NCBI RefSeq assembly: GCF_003574035.1
Contig: NZ_QWKY01000002.1
Coordinates: 51,498 to 115,497 of the forward strand
Direction: 5' to 3'
Source: Meiothermus hypogaeus
GTDB lineage: Bacteria; Deinococcota; Deinococci; Deinococcales; Thermaceae
Length of the DNA stretch: 64,000 bases
Shown here: positions 44,203 to 53,468 of the stretch, piece by piece
Layout of the letters: each line of letters opens with the position of its first letter
How positions within the stretch are numbered: the first letter of the stretch is position 1
Position numbers and translations under genes: made by a program
Notes under the pieces: generated by a model
The model's input: the letters and a program-made list of their open reading frames with translations, nothing else
The model's database searches: none
Told to the model about the DNA's origin: nothing

Positions 44203-44844
44203 TTACTCCCCGTGGCAACCACATTCGGCGCCGTTGGCCTTGGCAAAGGCTTCGCGGCCCTCGGTAAAGGACAAGTAGGCCAGCCCCAAGGCCCCCAGGC
44301 TATCCGCAAACCAGATGCCGCTCACGGCATAGATTAGGCTGGAAGCCAGCAACAGCCCGGACATATACATGCATACCCGCGCACACTTGGCATCGGCCAG
44401 AATGGCTTCGGAGCCCAGGGCCACCCCGGCCTGGGTTTTGTAGTGAATCAGGGCCCACATCAGCGATATGGAGATGGCCGCAATAATCACACCTGCTAGG
44501 GTGGTCTCGGGCTTGTGCTGGGTGGCCAGGTTGTACAGGGCCATGGTCGAGAGAATCCCCACCAGGCCGTAGAAGCCGGTTCCGGTGATTTGCAGGGCGG
44601 TTTTTTCGAAGCGGCCCTTGGGGGCTCCAGGATATCGCCAGATGCGCAGCACCATGGCCAGAATGCCTATTCCCGAGATCATTTCGATAAAGCTGTCCAG
44701 GCCAAAACCAAACAGCGTAAGCGACTCGTCGGCCAGGCCAAACCAGACCGAGACCAGGCCCTCGAGCAGGTTGTAGGCAATGGTTAGAACGGCCAGCCAG
44801 AAAGCCAATCTATACCAGCGGTTCGCATGGGGGGCCAGATACAT
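44203..44844 (-). CDS. CDF-like cation transporter with altered metal site
   Basis: 213 aa from ATG 44844 (MYLAPHANRWYRLAFW). About five to six hydrophobic helices in the order of a cation diffusion facilitator without the cytoplasmic domain. The TM2 site reads D50-x-x-x-E54 (GFGLDSFIEM), and the TM5 site, normally HxxxD in LADAxHxxxD, reads LADAKC154-A-R-V-C158, i.e. CxxxC. The C-terminus ends ECGCHGE, a further soft-metal ligand cluster. I infer export of a thiol-loving metal rather than Zn or Mn. It lies between clpA and clpS. Confidence 0.75.
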   Translation of the reverse strand: MYLAPHANRWYRLAFWLAVLTIAYNLLEGLVSVWFGLADESLTLFGFGLDSFIEMISGIGILAMVLRIWRYPGAPKGRFEKTALQITGTGFYGLVGILSTMALYNLATQHKPETTLAGVIIAAISISLMWALIHYKTQAGVALGSEAILADAKCARVCMYMSGLLLASSLIYAVSGIWFADSLGALGLAYLSFTEGREAFAKANGAECGCHGE

Positions 44845-45107
44845 GCTCACAACGCTAACCTGGCAGGGCGAGACGATTTGTGCCGATGGCACCTTAGATA
44901 CTGAAAAGCCAGCATCAAGTATCCTGTTCTGAAAGTTGATAGATGCATCGGGCCGCAGGTCAACTCTCTGTCTGACCCCAAAGGCCAGAGTGCAACCACA
45001 TGCCTAGCCCATTGGAACGGAGGCCAGTCAAGAGGGCATACTTTGACCATCGGTTATAGACCGTTTTCCGCTGCGCATCGGGCAGAGGAAGGTAACCGCC
45101 GGCGCTG

Positions 45108-45410
45108 TCACTCTGGTTCCATGATGCACTGTAGTGGATGCCCCTCAGCGCTGGCAGCACCCATCACCTGATTGACCTTGGTTTCGGCAATTTCGAAGGG
45201 GTAAACGCCTGCCACGCCCACCCCGGCGTGGTGCACTTGCAACATGATGCGGATGGCCTCGGCCTCGCTTTTCCTGAAAAACCGCATCAACACCTCCACC
45301 ACAAAATCCATAGGGGTGTAGTCGTCGTTAAGCAACAAGACCTTGTACAAATTCGGCGTACGGGTGGCCGGTTTAATCTGAGTACGGGTCCTGGTGGTGC
45401 TGTCGCTCAC
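45108..45410 (-). CDS. clpS: ClpS adaptor
   Basis: 100 aa from GTG 45410. [25 protein letters not shown] is the ClpS signature with the N-degron pocket residues (N-D-D-Y-T-P-M-D-F), and [24 protein letters not shown] completes the domain. ClpS delivers proteins with destabilising N-termini to ClpA. A TACACT box (reverse, 45424-45419) lies eight bases before the GTG, without Shine-Dalgarno, so the mRNA is probably leaderless. Confidence 0.94.
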   Translation of the reverse strand: MSDSTTRTRTQIKPATRTPNLYKVLLLNDDYTPMDFVVEVLMRFFRKSEAEAIRIMLQVHHAGVGVAGVYPFEIAETKVNQVMGAASAEGHPLQCIMEPE

Positions 45411-45474
45411 AACTCATAAGTGTAGCAAATGGTCGCTTCGGGTCGTTGAGGCTTTTTGGGAAAAATGACCCAAT

Positions 45475-45599
45475 CAAACGTAACGCCAAAGTAACGTTTG
45501 TAGTTCTATTCTGGAATGTGGGGGTGGAGCATGAAAACTCCTCGAGGCTCGGGGGGTGAGTTAAAACAGCGGCCCTACGACTCAAAGCTCGTTGTATGA
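45475..45599 (+). other. Inverted repeat and possible 22-codon frame
   Basis: CAAACGT (45475-45481) and ACGTTTG (45494-45500) form a perfect 7-base inverted repeat, operator-like, between clpS and the plus-strand gene. Downstream GGTGGAG precedes ATG 45531, which opens MKTPRGSGGELKQRPYDSKL and ends 45599. I give the frame low weight. Confidence 0.35.
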
Positions 45600-45655
45600 A
45601 CAGGTGTATTCAACCCGCGCTGCTCTGAATTTTGCCTGATATAAAGGGGGTTTAT

Positions 45656-46972
45656 ATGCCCAAAAGTGAAGAGATGTCCAAAGGGGTTCCTTGTTGCCCC
45701 GAGGTGACTGCCCAGCCGACCTGCGATTTTTTGGACTTCCATTACCGCCAGCTCTTTCCCACCACGGTGGTGGTCAATGACCGCCGTCAGGGTGTGCAGG
45801 TCGAGGTGGTGATCCATGCCCGCCTCGAGCGTTGCGCGGGAGCCCTGGAGCTGGGCGACCTGGCCTATTCCACTACCCTATTTCCCGGTGAGCGGGTGCG
45901 GCTTTTCAGCACCGACCGGCGGAGCCGCTTCAGCTTTGATAGCAGCTCCAACCTTTCCTACCGCAACGAGCAGACCACCGAGGAACACTTCTACATGGCC
46001 AGCATGGAGCGCTTCATGTCCGACCTCACGGTGCGCGATAGCAGCCGGTCGGCTAGTCGCTCTCAGCATAGCGCAGAGGCCCATACCGAGACCAGCGGTC
46101 TCTTCGAGACCATCTTCTCCGGGCCCTCGGTGGGGGTCTCGGGCAGCTACAATGGTTCCTCGAGCAGCGAGTTTTTGCGCGAGCTACGCCAGCACGCCGA
46201 GGCAGCCCACAGCCGCGCCGAGATGGCTACCCGTGCGGCCAGCACGGTCTCGATTGGCGAGGTTAATACCCGCAGCCATGCCGAAGGCCAGAGCGAAGAC
46301 CATTTCGAGTCGTCCTCGAGGGAGTTCAGAAACCCTAACCGCTGCCACGCCATCACCTTTTACTTTTACCGCCTCAACAAGACCCAGACCGTCCGCTTCA
46401 AAATTGTGGCCATCCGCCGCCGGGTGGTAGACCCTGCCGCCGATACCCGGGTAGCCAACCTGCCCCAGGTCTCCAAAGGGGGCGTTACCGCCATTCCCGC
46501 CGCCATCCTGGCCAGCGACCCCAAGCGCCTGGAAATTGAGGAGCGGGCCCGCCAGAGTGTGCTGGTGGGGGGTCGGGGCCTCGAGGCCAACCTGGGTGCT
46601 ATTTCTGGAATACGGGCGGCAGCCTTCGTAACCCCTGCGGTAGCCGAACCCTTGCCGGAGGTGGTTCGGGAGCGGGCTTTGCGCCAGGTAGACCAGGATC
46701 TGGTGCGGGTTGGGTTACTGGATAAAGTGGGCGGCCAGCTTTCCGAGCAGGCCAGGCTCGAGTTCTCCTTTGAGCGCAAGACTTCTTTCCCCACGCCGGG
46801 CTTCTTCGTGCGGGGCTGCCTGGATGAGTGCAGCATCTGCGAGGAGAGCTTGCAGGAGGAGATCAAGCTCGAGCAGGAGCGCAAACGCCTGCAAAACGAA
46901 CACCTTAAACGCCAGATCGAGCTGATGGACAAAGACCAGGAACACCGTTGCTGTCCAGAGCCTGCCGAGTAG
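45656..46972 (+). CDS. 438-aa protein with Cys-Cys-Pro at both ends, unknown
   Basis: Starts at ATG 45656 with AAAGGGGG before it. Residues 13-15 are CCP and residues 432-434 are CCP again; a further Cys set, CLDECSICEES, lies near residue 390. The middle has FHYRQLFPTTVVVNDRRQGVQ, GDLAYSTTLFPGERVRLFSTDRRSRF, then a Ser-rich region (RDSSRSASRSQHSAEAH; SSSSEFLRELRQHAEA) and HAITFYFYRLNKTQTVRFKIVAI. The end is a charged coiled coil (LQEEIKLEQERKRLQNEHLKRQIELMDK). I recall similar uncharacterised proteins in other phyla but no named domain. No signal peptide. It stands alone. Confidence 0.75.
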   Translation: MPKSEEMSKGVPCCPEVTAQPTCDFLDFHYRQLFPTTVVVNDRRQGVQVEVVIHARLERCAGALELGDLAYSTTLFPGERVRLFSTDRRSRFSFDSSSNLSYRNEQTTEEHFYMASMERFMSDLTVRDSSRSASRSQHSAEAHTETSGLFETIFSGPSVGVSGSYNGSSSSEFLRELRQHAEAAHSRAEMATRAASTVSIGEVNTRSHAEGQSEDHFESSSREFRNPNRCHAITFYFYRLNKTQTVRFKIVAIRRRVVDPAADTRVANLPQVSKGGVTAIPAAILASDPKRLEIEERARQSVLVGGRGLEANLGAISGIRAAAFVTPAVAEPLPEVVRERALRQVDQDLVRVGLLDKVGGQLSEQARLEFSFERKTSFPTPGFFVRGCLDECSICEESLQEEIKLEQERKRLQNEHLKRQIELMDKDQEHRCCPEPAE

Positions 46973-47025
46973 TCCTCCACGTTCAGTGGGCTGTACGGTC
47001 AGCTGGTGAGCCGTACGGCCCATTC

Positions 47026-47259
47026 ATACCGGATTCAAAAAGGCAGTTTACAAAACCAAAACTCCATAGGTTGTCTTTTTGAATCCTCGAGCACACCCCT
47101 CCCGAACGGTCGACGAAGAAAGCGTCTCGCTTCCAAGGGGCGGTATCGCCCTCCGCTACGCGGATAACTTCCAAGGGGCGGTATCGCCCTCCGCTACACG
47201 GATAACTTCGGCCCTGTTGATTCGTTTCTGCTCGGTAACGAATCAACCGAATCTGGTAT
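47026..47259 (-). repeat. Modular MITE-like repeat, copy 4 (inverted, two B modules)
   Basis: 234 bases, inverted relative to copies 1-3: begins ATACCGGATTC and ends GAATCTGGTAT. Contains module E, C, two tandem 38-base B modules (47134-47171 and 47172-47209) and module A (here imperfect, TTTCTGCTCGG). Module D is missing. It fills most of the 46973-47289 gap between the 438-aa gene and the RDD gene. Confidence 0.85.
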
Positions 47260-47289
47260 CACATCTGCTTAACGGAGGCTAATTTCGAC

Positions 47290-47769
47290 TCAAAGCCGGT
47301 TGGCTCGAGGAAAATGCTCCTGGTTTTTCCATACCACGAAGGTATCCGCAACCATATCGTGTAGGGTTTGCTGGTCTTTGTCCCAAAATATAAACAACAG
47401 ACCCAAATACAGCACCATCGCATTCAACCAGCGCCCGGCGCTTTCCCGCATAAAAGCTTGTAGCATCGAGGGGTTCTGACCGTACTGGTTGACCACACGA
47501 ATCCCCATAATTTCCTTGCCCAGGGTTGAGCCCGAACGCGCCAGAGGCAATACTGCATATATGAACCAAGCCAGAGGCGAAAAAATCGCGAAAAGAAGCA
47601 AGCCTTCGGTAGAAAAGTGGTGGCCCAGATGGGTGGGGGGAAACAGGGCATTTGCTGAAGCCACAACGCCGAACTGCAACCCGGCCATCGCCCCCAGGTC
47701 GATGAGGCCGGCCAGCAGCCGATGGCTCAGGTAGCGGAGTAATTCGGATGAGGGTCGGATTCGAGTCAC
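47290..47769 (-). CDS. RDD-family membrane protein
   Basis: 159 aa. SHRLLAGLIDLGAMAGLQFGV holds the Arg and Asp of the RDD motif, with helices at about 18-40, 55-80 and 118-135, and GSTLGKEIMGIRVVNQYGQNPS the central loop; the end has DKDQQTLHDMVADTFVV. RDD proteins are suspected small transporters; function unknown. Divergent from the DUF255 gene with 39 bases between them. Confidence 0.85.
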   Translation of the reverse strand: MTRIRPSSELLRYLSHRLLAGLIDLGAMAGLQFGVVASANALFPPTHLGHHFSTEGLLLFAIFSPLAWFIYAVLPLARSGSTLGKEIMGIRVVNQYGQNPSMLQAFMRESAGRWLNAMVLYLGLLFIFWDKDQQTLHDMVADTFVVWKNQEHFPRANRL

Positions 47770-47808
47770 GCCACTTTTACTTTAGCGCCAAATAGCTAGG
47801 CTAGGGGA

Positions 47809-49833
47809 GTGCCAAACCGTTTAGCCCAAGAAAGCAGCCCCTACCTGTTGCAACATGCCCATAACCCAGTGGACTGGTATCCCTGGAACGAAGAGGCTTT
47901 TGCTAAAGCTAGAGCCGAGAATAAGCCCATCTTTTTATCTGTGGGGTATGCCACCTGCCACTGGTGTCATGAGATGGAGCGTGAAAGCTTCGAAGATCCG
48001 GAAATCGCGGCCATCCTCAACACGCATTTTGTGCCCATCAAGGTAGACCGCGAGGAGCTGCCCGACGTGGACCACGTCTATATGTCGGCCCTGCAGGCCA
48101 TGACCGGCTCGGGTGGCTGGCCCATGAACATGTTTTTGCTGCCCGATCTGCGCCCCTTTTTTGGTGGAACCTACTGGCCCCCAGAAGACCGCCAGGGCTT
48201 TCCCAGCTTTCGGCGCGTGCTGATGGGCGTACACAACGCCTGGCAACATCAGCATAAAGATGTACTGGAAAACGCCGAGCAGCTGACCGTCCACCTGCAA
48301 GGTCAGCTCAAGCCACGTACGGGCCCTTTGCCAGAGGACCTGCACAAGGTTGCGCTGGCCGGACTTTCCAGGGCTTTCGACCCGGCCTATGGGGGGTTTG
48401 GTTCGGCGCCCAAGTTTCCGCAGTCGCCTGCCCTGGCCTACCTGCTCTCGCTAGCCTGGCTGGGCGAAGAAGCCGCCTGGAAGCACCTTCAGCTAACCCT
48501 CGACCGGATGGCCGAAGGAGGCCTCTACGACCAGGTAGGGGGTGGTTTTCACCGCTACGCGGTGGACCATATCTGGCGGGTGCCGCATTTTGAAAAAATG
48601 CTTTACGACAATGCACAGTTGGCCTGGCTCTATGCGGCGGCCAGCCAGATGCAACCAACCACTGCCGAACAAGCCCGGCGCTACCGCCGAATTGCCAGGG
48701 AAACGTTGGACTATGTCTTACGGGAGATGACCGACCCACAGGGAGGCTTCTGGTCGGCCCAGGATGCTGACTCGGAAGGGGTGGAGGGCAAGTTTTACGT
48801 CTGGCAAGCGAGCGAGTTTCGTACAGTTCTCGGCGCTGAAGCAGATGCGGCAATGCTGCTCTTTGGGGTTTCGGAGGCCGGAAACTGGGAGCATACCAAC
48901 GTATTAGAGCGTCGCATCCCCGACGAAGCCCTGATGCAGCACCTGGGCATGGGGCTCGAGGCCTTTGAAAACTGGGTTGAGAGCGTGCGCAAGCGGCTTT
49001 ATGCGGCCCGACAGCAGCGAATTCCGCCCCTCACCGACGATAAGGTGTTGGCCGACTGGAATGGGCTGATGCTGAGGGCCCTGGCCGAAGTGGGGCGCTT
49101 GCTGGGAGAACCCACCTATATCGAAGCGGCACGCAAAAACGCCGGTTTTGTGTGGCAAGCGATGTATAAGGATGGGCTATTAAGGCACTCCTGGCGCAAA
49201 GGTTTGCTCAAGCCCCAAGCGTATCTGAGTGACCAGGCCCACTACGGGTTGGGTCTTCTGGCCTTGTATGAACCCACAGGAGAGATGGCGTGGCTTGAGG
49301 CCGCACAGCAGCTTGCCGAAGCCATCCTGACCTACTTCAAAGAGCCGGAGGGGGGCTTCCGCGACTCGCTCGACCCTACCCTGCCGGTCAAGGCTCGGGA
49401 CGCCTACGATGGGCCATATCCATCGGGCAGCGCTTCCGCCGCTGAGCTCTTGTTTCGCCTGGCCGCCCTCTACGAGCGCCCCGACTGGCAACAAGCCGCC
49501 CTTTCTGCGGTGGAGTTTTACGCGCAAAGCCTGGTGCGCAATGCCTTTGGCTTTCCGGCCTTGCTACAGGCCCACCTGGTGGGCACCCAGGGCACCGAGC
49601 TGGCGGTGGTGGCTCCGTCGGAGCTCATTGAGCCGATTCGCCGATGGTTCTTGCCCCTTACCACCCTGGCCCATGGGTCGCCCGATTTGCTGCCGGTCTT
49701 ACAAAACCGCCAGCCTGGGCTGGCCTATTTATGCCAGCAGGGGGCTTGTCGGCTGCCTGTGGATAGCCTGGAGCGGCTCTTGGCGGAGCTCGAGGCCATC
49801 TATCCCGGTATCAGCGCCCAAGTCAAACCATAA
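47809..49833 (+). CDS. DUF255 thioredoxin-fold protein (YyaL/SPATA20 type)
   Basis: 674 aa from GTG 47809. [29 protein letters not shown] and [18 protein letters not shown], with a CHWC redox-like motif, define the thioredoxin-like N-domain. [29 protein letters not shown] follows, then a six-hairpin glycosidase-like barrel ([27 protein letters not shown]). Role unknown; sugar epimerase-like or redox functions have been proposed for the fold. A TAGGCT box lies six bases before the GTG, hinting at a leaderless mRNA. Confidence 0.92.
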   Translation: MPNRLAQESSPYLLQHAHNPVDWYPWNEEAFAKARAENKPIFLSVGYATCHWCHEMERESFEDPEIAAILNTHFVPIKVDREELPDVDHVYMSALQAMTGSGGWPMNMFLLPDLRPFFGGTYWPPEDRQGFPSFRRVLMGVHNAWQHQHKDVLENAEQLTVHLQGQLKPRTGPLPEDLHKVALAGLSRAFDPAYGGFGSAPKFPQSPALAYLLSLAWLGEEAAWKHLQLTLDRMAEGGLYDQVGGGFHRYAVDHIWRVPHFEKMLYDNAQLAWLYAAASQMQPTTAEQARRYRRIARETLDYVLREMTDPQGGFWSAQDADSEGVEGKFYVWQASEFRTVLGAEADAAMLLFGVSEAGNWEHTNVLERRIPDEALMQHLGMGLEAFENWVESVRKRLYAARQQRIPPLTDDKVLADWNGLMLRALAEVGRLLGEPTYIEAARKNAGFVWQAMYKDGLLRHSWRKGLLKPQAYLSDQAHYGLGLLALYEPTGEMAWLEAAQQLAEAILTYFKEPEGGFRDSLDPTLPVKARDAYDGPYPSGSASAAELLFRLAALYERPDWQQAALSAVEFYAQSLVRNAFGFPALLQAHLVGTQGTELAVVAPSELIEPIRRWFLPLTTLAHGSPDLLPVLQNRQPGLAYLCQQGACRLPVDSLERLLAELEAIYPGISAQVKP

Positions 49834-49979
49834 AGGCCCTTCGAGAGCAAGTGGGTGCAGGGGCATTAACAGCCCCATGATGAATGAACTTGCACCACAG
49901 GCTATCCATGCCGATTCGCACGGGGCGAGTTATGGTTTTTTACACTGCCTTAGCGCTATTAGCACGATAAGCTGGGCCT

Positions 49980-50744
49980 ATGCGTGTGTTGTTTGTTGGC
50001 GATGTCTTTGGCGACCCTGGCTTGCGGGCGGTAGCGATGCACCTCCCCGATCTACGTCCCCACTACGACCTGGTTATTGTTAATGGAGAAAACGCCCACC
50101 ACGGCAAGGGTCTGTCCAGGCCCGCCTACAAAAAACTCCGCGAGGCCGGGGCCGACTTGATTACCCTGGGCAACCACGCCTGGGATCACAAGGATATTTA
50201 CGACCTCATCCAGACCGAGCCCATTATTCGAGCCCTTAATTACCCCCCCGGAACGCCCGGAAAGGGGTACTGGGTACTCGAGGCCCAGGGGGAGCGCCTG
50301 CTGGTGATGCAGGTGATGGGGCAGGTAGACATGGGCCTGAACCTCTACGACCCTTTTCGCACAACCGAGGCCTTGCTGGCCGAAGTACCGCACGATTACG
50401 CCCTGCTCGAGGTGCACGCCGAGGCCACCAGCGAGAAATACGCCCTAGGGCATTACCTGGGCGGCAAGGTATCGGCTCTGCTGGGCACCCACACCCACGT
50501 CCAGACCGCCGATGCGGGCTTTCTGGCCAATGGAACCGCCGTTCAATGTGATGTGGGTATGACCGGCCCCATCCACTCCATCATTGGCGGTGAAATCGAG
50601 AGCTTTTTGGGGCGCTTTATCACCCAGCGGCCCACGCCCTTCAAAGCAGCCTCGGGGAGGGCCATGTTCTGTGCCACCGAGCTGGTACTGGAGGGGGGTA
50701 GGTGCGTTCAAATCCGGCCCATGCGGTGGGATGAACCGGAGTAA
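49980..50744 (+). CDS. YmdB-type metallophosphoesterase (TIGR00282)
   Basis: 254 aa. Metal-binding motifs GDVFGDPGL, NGENAHHGKGL, LGNHAWDHKD, VHAEATSEK and GTHTHVQTAD are complete. Relatives such as B. subtilis YmdB hydrolyse 2',3'-cAMP and influence biofilm and sporulation choices. Length is normal. Short gap to the DUF255 gene (146 bases). No Shine-Dalgarno before ATG 49980. Confidence 0.92.
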   Translation: MRVLFVGDVFGDPGLRAVAMHLPDLRPHYDLVIVNGENAHHGKGLSRPAYKKLREAGADLITLGNHAWDHKDIYDLIQTEPIIRALNYPPGTPGKGYWVLEAQGERLLVMQVMGQVDMGLNLYDPFRTTEALLAEVPHDYALLEVHAEATSEKYALGHYLGGKVSALLGTHTHVQTADAGFLANGTAVQCDVGMTGPIHSIIGGEIESFLGRFITQRPTPFKAASGRAMFCATELVLEGGRCVQIRPMRWDEPE

Positions 50745-50904
50745 GAGGTTTCATCAAAGACGGGGTGCGGCCTGGCTGCGCATGCTGGCTCACCGGACGA
50801 TTTAGGGTTGGCTACACGCGGTGGACAGAAGCAACACCACCCGGGGTTGACGGAGACAACCGGACTGCATAGGCCCCTGGAAGGACATCTCCGATAGCCC
50901 TGTA

Positions 50905-51137
50905 ATACCGGATTCAAAAGGACAGTTTATAAAACCAAAACTCCATGGGTTGTCTTTTTGAATCCTCGAGCACACCCCTCCCGAACGGTCGGCGAAGAAC
51001 GCGTCTCGCTTCCAAGGGGCGGTATCGCCCTCCGCTACGCGGATAACTTCCAAGGGGCGGTATCGCCCTCCGCTACGCGGATAACTTCGGCCCTGTTGAT
51101 TCGTTACCGAACGGTAACGAATCAGCCGAATCTGGTA
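50905..51137 (-). repeat. Modular MITE-like repeat, copy 5 (inverted, two B modules)
   Basis: 233 bases, same orientation and module order as copy 4: E, C, two B modules (51013-51050, 51051-51088) and a perfect A hairpin (GATTCGTTACCG/CGGTAACGAATC). The two B units are nearly identical, implying recent duplication or gene conversion. It lies in the 545-base gap between YmdB and the GntR gene; the remaining bases 50745-50904 show nothing recognisable. Confidence 0.87.
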
Positions 51138-51257
51138 GAAACGGTTTTTTGGCCCGGATAACCAGAAGAGCCAGGGGCTTGTCGGGCGGAATGTGGCGTG
51201 TGCTACATAAAGCCCTACGTTTCTGTTTATTGTATCTTCATGCATTTGCTGGTTCAG

Positions 51258-51285
51258 TGGTCAGACCAATAAGGGAGTTGACTCC
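51258..51285 (+). promoter_or_regulatory. FadR-type operator before the GntR gene
   Basis: TGGTC-A-GACCA (51258-51268) is the palindrome bound by FadR-subfamily GntR regulators (TGGTnnnACCA). A second inverted repeat, GGAGT-TG-ACTCC (51274-51285), covers the ribosome-binding region. Position suggests autoregulation by the protein encoded directly downstream. Confidence 0.75.
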
Positions 51286-51288
51286 TTA

Positions 51289-51972
51289 ATGATGCGCCCG
51301 GCCCGAATTCCCGAAAAGCTGGCCAAAGACCTCGAGCAACTGCTCCAAGACGGCGTATGGCGGCCTGGTGACCTGCTGCCGGGGGAGCGCGACCTGGCCA
51401 GCCGCTTTGGTGTGAGCCGTTCCTCGGTGCGCGAGGCCTTGCGGATACTCGAGCTTCACGGCTGGGTGGAAATCCGACAAGGGGACGGTACACGGGTGGC
51501 CCATCCCTCGGAGAGTTTTGGCCGTCGCCTGCGCTCGAGGCTGCACGAAGAAGACTTTATCGCCGAGCTGTTTGAGGTGCGGCGCATCCTGGAGCCAGCA
51601 GTAGCAGCTTTGGCTGCGGAGCGTGGCGATAAACAGGCCATCGAGCGACTCGAAGCGTTGCTTGCGCAGCAAAAAGCAGCTAAAGGAGACCTTTACCAAT
51701 TTGTTGAGCTAGACATGGATTTTCACAAAACCCTGGCTGAGATGAGCCAAAACACAGTTTTGAGTGAAATTGTGGTGTTGCTTGCGGCTGAACTGCGTCA
51801 GACCCGTCTGTCTGCCACGGCAAAACGCTTCCGCCCGGAGACCACCCTTGCTGAACACAGCGACATCCTCGAGGCCATTCGATCTTCCGATCCTGAAATG
51901 GCCCGCAAAGCTATGCTGGCACACCTGAGCACCGTTGAACGCGCGGCAAAAACCAAGGAGGTAGGCAGATGA
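51289..51972 (+). CDS. GntR family regulator, FadR subfamily
   Basis: 227 aa. Winged HTH: GVWRPGDLLPGERDLASRFGVSRSSVREALRILELHGWVEIRQGDGTRV. The C-terminal helical FCD domain has FEVRRILEPAVAALAAER, D-x-x-F-H (LDMDFHKTLAEMS) and EHSDILEAIRS, with the Asp and His residues that bind metal or a carboxylate ligand. Its stop overlaps the start of the binding-protein gene (ATGA), so it is the first gene of the importer operon and the likely regulator of it. Two ATGs (51289, 51292) compete for the start. Confidence 0.92.
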   Translation: MMRPARIPEKLAKDLEQLLQDGVWRPGDLLPGERDLASRFGVSRSSVREALRILELHGWVEIRQGDGTRVAHPSESFGRRLRSRLHEEDFIAELFEVRRILEPAVAALAAERGDKQAIERLEALLAQQKAAKGDLYQFVELDMDFHKTLAEMSQNTVLSEIVVLLAAELRQTRLSATAKRFRPETTLAEHSDILEAIRSSDPEMARKAMLAHLSTVERAAKTKEVGR

Positions 51973-53456
51973 GACAGTGGTTGGTAGCAGTTGTTTTATG
52001 GAGCCTGGGGGGCCTGGGGCTGGCCCAGACCGTCACGGTGGGATTGGACGCCGATCCGCCCAACCTCGACCCCATGCTTTCGTCCGCACTGGTAGATCGC
52101 CAGGTGCAAAACCAGATTTACGACAAACTGGTAGACCTGGACGAAAACCTGCGTATCGTCCCCATGCTGGCCACAAGCTGGCGGGTCGAGGAAAACGGAA
52201 CAGTGTATGTCTTTACTCTGCGCCAGGGGGTCAAATTCCACGACGGCACCGACTTCAACGCCGAGGCGGTCAAGTTCAACCTCGACCGCTACCGCAGCAC
52301 ACCGGGTTCGCGTCGTGCGGGCGAGCTTTCGCTCATCAATAATGTGCAGGTGGTCAACCCCACCACCGTGCGCGTCGCCCTGAAGGAGCCCTTTGCTCCC
52401 TTCCTGGCTATCCTTTCCGACCGTTCGGGCATGATGGTTAGCCCCACCGCAGTCCAGAGACTGGGGGCCGAGTTTAGCAACAACCCGGTGGGCACCGGCC
52501 CCTTCAAGTTTGTGGAGCGTCGTCGGCAAGACCGTATTGTGCTGGCCCGCAACGAAAACTACTGGCAGCGCGGCTTACCCCGCATCGAACAACTGGTCTA
52601 TCGCCCCTTCCCCGACGATGATGTGCGGGTGGCCAACCTGCTTTCGGGCGCGGTGAACATCATCACCCCGGTGGCGGCCAAAGACCTTGCGGCTATCCGC
52701 AACAACGCCAACCTGGTGGTCAACAACTTCCCCGGTATCGGCTACCAGGGCATCTGGCTCAACCACACCAAAGGCCCCTTTACCAACAAGGCCCTGCGGC
52801 AGGCGTTTGCCGCGACCATTGACCGCGATGTGGTAGACCGGGTGGTATTCCTGGGTACGGCCCTCCCCTCCAACGGGCCCTTCCCGCCCGGTACCCTGGC
52901 CCACGATAAAAGCATTGCCGTTCCCAAGCGCGACCTGGCCTTGGCCCGGCAGAAGCTGGCCGAAGGGGGTCGTCCGCAAGGGTTCAGCTTCACCCTGACC
53001 ATCGCCCCTGGCCCAGTGCTGGCCCAACTGGCCCAGGTCTATCAGGCCATGGCCGCCGAAGCTGGCATTCAGGTTCGCATCGAACAGGTGGAGTTTGGCA
53101 CCCTGCTCGACCGGGCGGCCAAGCTGGAGCTCGAGGCCGTGGCAGTGGGCTGGAGCGGTCGCCCCGACCCCGACGGCAATATCTACGACTTTGTGCGCTG
53201 TAAAGCCGCCAACAACTACTCAGGCTATTGCAATCCCCGGGTTGACAGTCTGCTGAACCGGGCCCGCACCGTGCGCTTGCCGGAAGCCCGCCGCGACCTC
53301 TACAGCCAGATCACCAAAATCATCCAGGAAGACCTGCCCTACATCTACGTCTACCACCCCCAGACCACCATCGGCCTGAGCCGTCGCTTGAGCGGAATTC
53401 CGGTCATACCCGACGGCATTCTGCGCTTCAGGGGAGCGAGCCTGGGCGGCCAGTAG
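51969..53456 (+). CDS. Peptide/glutathione-type ABC binding protein (SBP family 5)
   Basis: 495 aa. Signal peptide MRQWLVAVVLWSLGGLGLAQ. VGLDADPPNLDPMLSSALVDRQVQNQIYDKLVDLD and VYVFTLRQGVKFHDGTDFNAEAVKFNLDR are family 5 signatures (oligopeptide, nickel, glutathione binders). The IDRDVVDRVVFLGTALPSNGPFPPG segment is in the hinge. With a gamma-glutamyltransferase-like gene in the cluster, gamma-glutamyl peptides are plausible ligands (inference). GGAGG before the ATG. Confidence 0.9.
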   Translation: MRQWLVAVVLWSLGGLGLAQTVTVGLDADPPNLDPMLSSALVDRQVQNQIYDKLVDLDENLRIVPMLATSWRVEENGTVYVFTLRQGVKFHDGTDFNAEAVKFNLDRYRSTPGSRRAGELSLINNVQVVNPTTVRVALKEPFAPFLAILSDRSGMMVSPTAVQRLGAEFSNNPVGTGPFKFVERRRQDRIVLARNENYWQRGLPRIEQLVYRPFPDDDVRVANLLSGAVNIITPVAAKDLAAIRNNANLVVNNFPGIGYQGIWLNHTKGPFTNKALRQAFAATIDRDVVDRVVFLGTALPSNGPFPPGTLAHDKSIAVPKRDLALARQKLAEGGRPQGFSFTLTIAPGPVLAQLAQVYQAMAAEAGIQVRIEQVEFGTLLDRAAKLELEAVAVGWSGRPDPDGNIYDFVRCKAANNYSGYCNPRVDSLLNRARTVRLPEARRDLYSQITKIIQEDLPYIYVYHPQTTIGLSRRLSGIPVIPDGILRFRGASLGGQ

Positions 53457-53468
53457 GAGTCAAGCACG

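Noticed and set aside
6086..51137. Target-site duplications flanking the repeat copies
   Set aside because: Flanks of the five complete copies (for example TTT/TAG, GTA/AAC, TTC/CAC) give no consistent duplicated word beyond a possible TA.
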